Shown here: positions 12,221 to 14,790 of the stretch, in pieces
Numbering within the stretch: the stretch's first letter is position 1
Layout: the number at the start of each line of letters is the position of its first letter
Assembly: GCA_016840905.1 (NCBI GenBank)
Contig: JAEORM010000146.1
Span: 1-14,790 of the forward strand
Direction of reading: 5' to 3'
Origin: Candidatus Gerdarchaeota archaeon
GTDB lineage: Archaea > Asgardarchaeota > Heimdallarchaeia > JABLTI01
Length of the DNA stretch: 14,790 bases
Made by a program: the position numbers and the translations under genes
Notes under the pieces: generated by a model
Database searches by the model: none
What the model saw: only the letters and a program-made list of their open reading frames with translations
What the model was told of the DNA's origin: nothing

Positions 12221-12852
12221 CAATTCTTTATTTGTTCCTCAAACTCTTTCAAATGATTTTGATCTAAAGCAATAGTAAGTAATTGATTGTCAAAACCTTT
12301 TGCCTGAAATATTTTCAAGATTTCTTGGACTCGTTCTGTTAGATCACGAGACATATTAGTTTCTAGTTGAATTTCTAGTGGGACAACTGGTACAAGATAT
12401 TTGTCAAAATGCAATTGTCTCACATGAGGATATATTTTTGATCCTGCTTCCCAGATACCCTCAAATTTTTCATGAAATTCTTTAGGAGCATCAATGTGAG
12501 CTATTTGCACTTCAGTACGGGCAATTTTCCATGCAACATAAGTCCAATGAAATCCCATTTGATCAGTTCCCTCAAAAACGGGTTGTTCTCGAGAAGAAAA
12601 CCATTTGGAACTGAAAATATCACCTTCAGATTTTTCCTTCTCTGCATATTTTTTCATTCTTTCTCCTAAAAGGTGTATGGTTTTTGGATTATCAATGACA
12701 ATATCTATGTCATTTGGTATTAATTTGCAACCTTGAAGTACTGAGGCGACAGAACCTATTATAGCCCATTCAAAATCATAATTGTTCAAGAAGGTATAAT
12801 TTTCTCGTAAAAAAATGGATAATGATTTACTCCAATGCATTGGGTCCTTCAT
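12217..12852 (-). CDS. Nucleotidyltransferase-fold protein (DNA polymerase beta superfamily)
   Basis: A 211-residue stand-alone protein. The hallmark of the fold is present: IIGSVASVLQG at 31-41 (the GS motif) followed by PNDIDIVID at 46-54, in which Asp48 and Asp50 form the metal-binding DxD. A third acidic residue is probably Glu114 in ARTEVQIAHI. A C-terminal helical part, VVPLEIQLETNMSRDLTERVQEILKIF, at 156-182 follows the usual layout of MNT or AbiEii-like proteins and nucleotidyl-transfer enzymes. Members move nucleotides onto proteins, tRNA or antibiotics; some are antitoxins or toxins. No HEPN partner gene lies next to it, so a toxin-antitoxin role is not supported here. ATG 12852 lies only 16-28 bases from a TATA-like box, so the message may be leaderless. 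Confidence 0.75.
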   Translation of the reverse strand: MKDPMHWSKSLSIFLRENYTFLNNYDFEWAIIGSVASVLQGCKLIPNDIDIVIDNPKTIHLLGERMKKYAEKEKSEGDIFSSKWFSSREQPVFEGTDQMGFHWTYVAWKIARTEVQIAHIDAPKEFHEKFEGIWEAGSKIYPHVRQLHFDKYLVPVVPLEIQLETNMSRDLTERVQEILKIFQAKGFDNQLLTIALDQNHLKEFEEQIKNW

Positions 12853-12867
12853 TAGTAATCATCTTCA

Positions 12868-12880
12868 ATATAAAAATAAA
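12868..12880 (-). promoter_or_regulatory. TATA box of the nucleotidyltransferase gene (leaderless?)
   Basis: On the minus strand TTATTTTTATATT ends 16 bases before ATG 12852. Normal spacing would put the transcription start at or next to the ATG, and there is no strong ribosome site, so a leaderless message is likely. Confidence 0.4.
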
Positions 12881-12896
12881 GTACATTCAATTATTT

Positions 12897-12913
12897 TTCC
12901 TTTACTAAAGGAA
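12897..12913. repeat. Inverted repeat TTCCTTTA-C-TAAAGGAA
   Basis: Perfect 8-base arms around one base, 45-61 bases before the nucleotidyltransferase ATG. The arms resemble the ATTCCT/AGGAAT operators, but the spacing is one base different (7 instead of 6). It may be an operator for this gene or a hairpin behind the ABC permease. Confidence 0.45.
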
Positions 12914-12936
12914 TTAGAAATAAAAAAGAAAAAAAG
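12914..12936 (-). terminator. T-tract ending the ABC exporter operon
   Basis: Directly after the permease stop the minus strand reads CCTTTTTTTCTTTTTTATTTC, a strong oligo-T archaeal terminator. Confidence 0.6.
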
Positions 12937-12937
12937 G

Positions 12938-13600
12938 TTAGAATTGCTTTTTGTTGAAGATAATAACATCCACAATTAAAAGTATAGCAGATATTGCTAA
13001 TCCAATTCCAACCGATAACCATGTAGGATCAAAAGTAGTGATAAAAAAGGAAGGCATAACAACTAAAGCTGATAATTGTTCTCCTAGATAAAATGCCAAA
13101 ATTGCTGCTAAAGCAACAGAATTGATCAAAATACCAAGTAAAATTCCTAATGAACCAGCAATAGTCATTGCTACAAGAGCAATTGCTAATGATTTCATAG
13201 CTTCAATGATAATTTGTGTTATTGGAATACTTAACGTTGCATAATCTATGATTATTCCAATGATTATACTGAGTAATGAAGCGATTGTTACACATAGGAA
13301 TACTGCAACAAATTTAGAAATTATAAGATGCCAACGCTTAACGGGTCGAATTAAGAAAAGATCAAAGGCCTTAGAATTTCGATCATTGACAATGGAAGTA
13401 CTAAGCATCACTGCAACTAGTAACCCACCAAAACTAGCTAATAAAAGACTAGTGAAAATAGTTACGGATATCCCTTCTGTATCTGGTTGTATGAAATGCA
13501 TTAATAACGATAAAAGAGGTAAGCCTATCCAAAGAGCAAACATGATTTTTGATTTGATAAAACCACGAATTTCATCCCAAAATAAAATACCAAAACTCAT
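12938..13600 (-). CDS. ABC-2 type transporter permease
   Basis: A 220-residue membrane protein with six predicted helices (about 19-36, 45-70, 94-118, 131-152, 155-178, 191-212). It has the ABC-2 pattern: a short cytosolic N-terminus (MSFGILFWDEIRGFIKSK), and after the second helix a cytosolic DRNSKAFDLFLIRPVKRWHLIISK loop that contacts the ATPase. It is the membrane half of an exporter formed with the ATPase encoded just upstream; two copies of each would form the pump. The ATG lies two bases after the ATPase stop and its ribosome site, GGGAGGT, lies within the last ATPase codons, so translation is coupled. The substrate could be a drug, lipid or peptide; nothing in sequence decides it. It is somewhat shorter than typical (about 250). 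Confidence 0.88.
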   Translation of the reverse strand: MSFGILFWDEIRGFIKSKIMFALWIGLPLLSLLMHFIQPDTEGISVTIFTSLLLASFGGLLVAVMLSTSIVNDRNSKAFDLFLIRPVKRWHLIISKFVAVFLCVTIASLLSIIIGIIIDYATLSIPITQIIIEAMKSLAIALVAMTIAGSLGILLGILINSVALAAILAFYLGEQLSALVVMPSFFITTFDPTWLSVGIGLAISAILLIVDVIIFNKKQF

Positions 13601-13602
13601 AG

Positions 13603-14571
13603 TTAAGCTGAACCTCCCATAATATATTTCAAATAAACTTCTTCCAAAGAAGGTTTCAAATAATTGAAGTGTTTTATCACTAATTGATTCTCACTCAGAA
13701 ATTGTAAAAGTTTAACAATGGAGTCATTTAATTCATTGTTAGGATTGAAGTGTATAGCTAATCGGTCTGGATTGTTTTCAAAACTATCCACTTTAGCAAT
13801 AAAGGGTAAGCTCCTAATTGAATCAATTTTACTAACTACCTTCTCACCAATAATCTCAACAACATCACCTTCAATTAACTCCTGTTCTAAATCTTGTGGA
13901 CTACCGATTTTAACTACAAAACCATCTTTGAGTATACCAATTGTTGTAGCAATATCTTCCACATCATTTAAGATATGTGATGAAAAAATGATTGTTATAT
14001 CACTATTAGCAAGTTGCCGGATAATGTTTTTCATTTGCCATCGACTAGTTGGATCCAAACCACTCATAGGTTCGTCTAAAATCAAGATTTGAGGTTTGTG
14101 AAGTAAAGCTTGAGCAAGTTTTAATTTTTGCTCCATTCCACCTGAGAGGTATTTTATTTTCCTATTACGAGCGTCTATTAGACCAACTAATCCCAATATT
14201 TCAGGAATTCTTTGCTGCAATTCAGTTTTTTTCATTCCTGAAAGTAATCCAAAAGTAGTTAGTGCTTGTTCAACAGTTCGCCATTCTTGAAAACCGACAT
14301 CTTGAGGTAAATAACCGATAAGATCGCCTGGATAGGTAAAAGAATGAAGTGACTCATTATTTATTTTTACTTCTCCAGAATAATCTCGAATTAAGCCTAC
14401 CAAAATTTTCAATGTCGTCGTCTTTCCCGCGCCATTTGGACCAATATATCCAAAAATATCTCCACGATTGATAGTAAATGAAACATCATGTAATGCTTGT
14501 ACATCTTTGTATCTTTTAGAGACATTTATGAATTGAACAATTGGTTCTTGTGTTTTTGTTTCTCCTGACAT
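13603..14571 (-). CDS. ABC transporter ATP-binding protein (CcmA/ABC-2 type)
   Basis: The energy-giving subunit of the ABC-2 exporter. Motifs (numbered from ATG 14580): Walker A GPNGAGKT at 47-54, Q-loop Gln93 in YLPQD, signature LSGGM at 145-149, Walker B ILILDEP at 165-171 with catalytic Glu170, D-loop SGLDP, and switch His202 in SSHIL. After residue 235 comes a C-terminal extension of about 90 residues typical of ABC-2 drug-export ATPases. Two starts are possible. ATG 14580 touches the GAGG ribosome site, whereas ATG 14571 is 10 bases from it, so I choose 14571, removing three residues. Expression probably starts near 14600, where an inverted repeat suggests control. The operon ends with the permease. 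Confidence 0.93.
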   Translation of the reverse strand: MSGETKTQEPIVQFINVSKRYKDVQALHDVSFTINRGDIFGYIGPNGAGKTTTLKILVGLIRDYSGEVKINNESLHSFTYPGDLIGYLPQDVGFQEWRTVEQALTTFGLLSGMKKTELQQRIPEILGLVGLIDARNRKIKYLSGGMEQKLKLAQALLHKPQILILDEPMSGLDPTSRWQMKNIIRQLANSDITIIFSSHILNDVEDIATTIGILKDGFVVKIGSPQDLEQELIEGDVVEIIGEKVVSKIDSIRSLPFIAKVDSFENNPDRLAIHFNPNNELNDSIVKLLQFLSENQLVIKHFNYLKPSLEEVYLKYIMGGSA

Positions 14572-14595
14572 TCTTGGCATTCCTCATAAAATATT

Positions 14596-14613
14596 TACTA
14601 TTTTTTAATAGTA
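14596..14613. promoter_or_regulatory. Inverted repeat over the ABC operon start
   Basis: TACTATT and AATAGTA are perfect 7-base arms around TTTT, 25-42 bases before ATG 14571. With the TATA-like box at 14622-14632 (ATTTATAATTA on the minus strand) transcription would start about here, a usual place for a repressor. Confidence 0.5.
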
Positions 14614-14621
14614 TAAACGAA

Positions 14622-14632
14622 ATAATTATAAA
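14622..14632 (-). promoter_or_regulatory. TATA box of the ABC operon
   Basis: ATTTATAATTA on the minus strand predicts a start near 14600 and a leader of about 30 bases containing the GAGG ribosome site. Confidence 0.4.
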
Positions 14633-14635
14633 TAA

Positions 14636-14686
14636 TTCATAAATATAATAATTATGAAATATTTCATTTTATTATATATAATGAAA
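14636..14686. promoter_or_regulatory. Cluster of TTCAT/ATGAA inverted repeats between divergent promoters
   Basis: Three overlapping inverted repeats share the same half-site. They are TTCATAA-N9-TTATGAA (14636-14658), the perfect palindrome ATGAAATATTTCAT (14654-14667), and TTTCATT-N11-AATGAAA (14662-14686), the last enclosing a TATATATAA box for a plus-strand transcript. They probably bind a regulator that controls both directions, perhaps the product of the gene starting at 14728. Confidence 0.55.
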
Positions 14687-14727
14687 CATTAATAAATCTA
14701 TCTAAAATAACTAATAAATGTAAGCCT

Positions 14728-14790
14728 GTGAAAAATGTGACACAAGAGAATTTTAATGATACAAAAGAAAACATTGGAAAAATAGTTGAA
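14728..14790 (+). CDS. Start of a divergent gene (5' fragment)
   Basis: From GTG 14728 the frame is open for 21 codons to the window edge, reading VKNVTQENFNDTKENIGKIVE, a polar helix-like N-terminus. The other two plus-strand frames have stops before the edge. A TATA-like box at 14672-14681 (TTATATATAA) would start transcription near 14705. There is no clear ribosome site. ABC-2 exporters often lie beside their own MarR- or PadR-type regulator, and this position and the operator cluster fit that, but 21 residues cannot prove it. Confidence 0.35.
   Translation, partial: MKNVTQENFNDTKENIGKIVE

Noticed and set aside
12217..12852. MNT-HEPN toxin-antitoxin module
   Set aside because: Neither neighbour has a HEPN RX4-6H motif in the right place, and no small partner ORF is adjacent.
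13248..13622. Plus-strand ORFs opposite the ABC permease and ATPase (also 13718-14092)
   Set aside because: Both lie wholly opposite genes with clear family motifs and have no promoter or ribosome site.
1..14790. Search for tRNA, rRNA, insertion sequences and phage genes
   Set aside because: No cloverleaf with a GGTTCRANNCC arm, no rRNA-like block, no transposase or integrase frame and no flanking repeats were seen; this was by eye, so a diverged or intron-bearing tRNA could be missed.

Overview
The window is about one third G+C and looks archaeal. The genes are short and tightly packed. AT-rich TATA-like boxes sit about 25-50 bases before starts, purine-rich ribosome binding sites occur, some starts are GTG or TTG, and several genes end in T-rich tracts. 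An Arf-type small GTPase and a Cys-rich zinc-ribbon protein with a Pro/Gln-rich linker make an Asgard archaeon (Heimdallarchaeia-like) the best guess. That assignment is inferred from gene content; no rRNA gene or marker protein is present to prove it.

Layout. At 1-951 (minus) lies a sulfite-exporter-like TauE/SafE permease cut by the window edge. An Arf-like GTPase follows at 1409-1945 (plus) and converges on a minus-strand block. In transcription order that block is three tandem TIGR04076-type small proteins (4965 down to 3970), a TatD-like metallohydrolase (3943 to 3116) and an EamA/DMT permease (3053 to 2007). Divergent from it is a winged-helix regulator at 5128-5694. Next come a 726-residue membrane protein with an outside beta-propeller-like part (5717-7897), a 630-base gap holding a 20-codon basic ORF and several hairpins, a signal-peptide/C-terminal-anchor surface protein (8532-9515), and the Cys-rich zinc-ribbon protein (9809-10351). 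An unrecognised gene (10463-11104) is divergent from a two-winged-helix protein (11241-12191). A nucleotidyltransferase-fold protein (12217-12852) and an ABC-2 exporter pair (12938-14571) follow. A divergent gene probably begins at 14728 and leaves the window.

How the parts may work together. The clearest new signal is a shared inverted repeat, ATTCCT-N6-AGGAAT. It occurs twice in tandem between the regulator gene and the TIGR04076 operon (5041-5078) and once in front of the TauE/SafE permease (1015-1032). I infer one local regulon: the winged-helix protein controls itself, the TIGR04076 triplet with its downstream genes, and the permease. Permease family and Cys-bearing small proteins hint at sulfur or thiol chemistry, but that is a guess.

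Other regulatory palindromes lie over the predicted start of the zinc-ribbon transcript (10372-10391) and in the control region of the ABC exporter (14596-14686). I saw no tRNA, rRNA, CRISPR array, insertion sequence or transposase.
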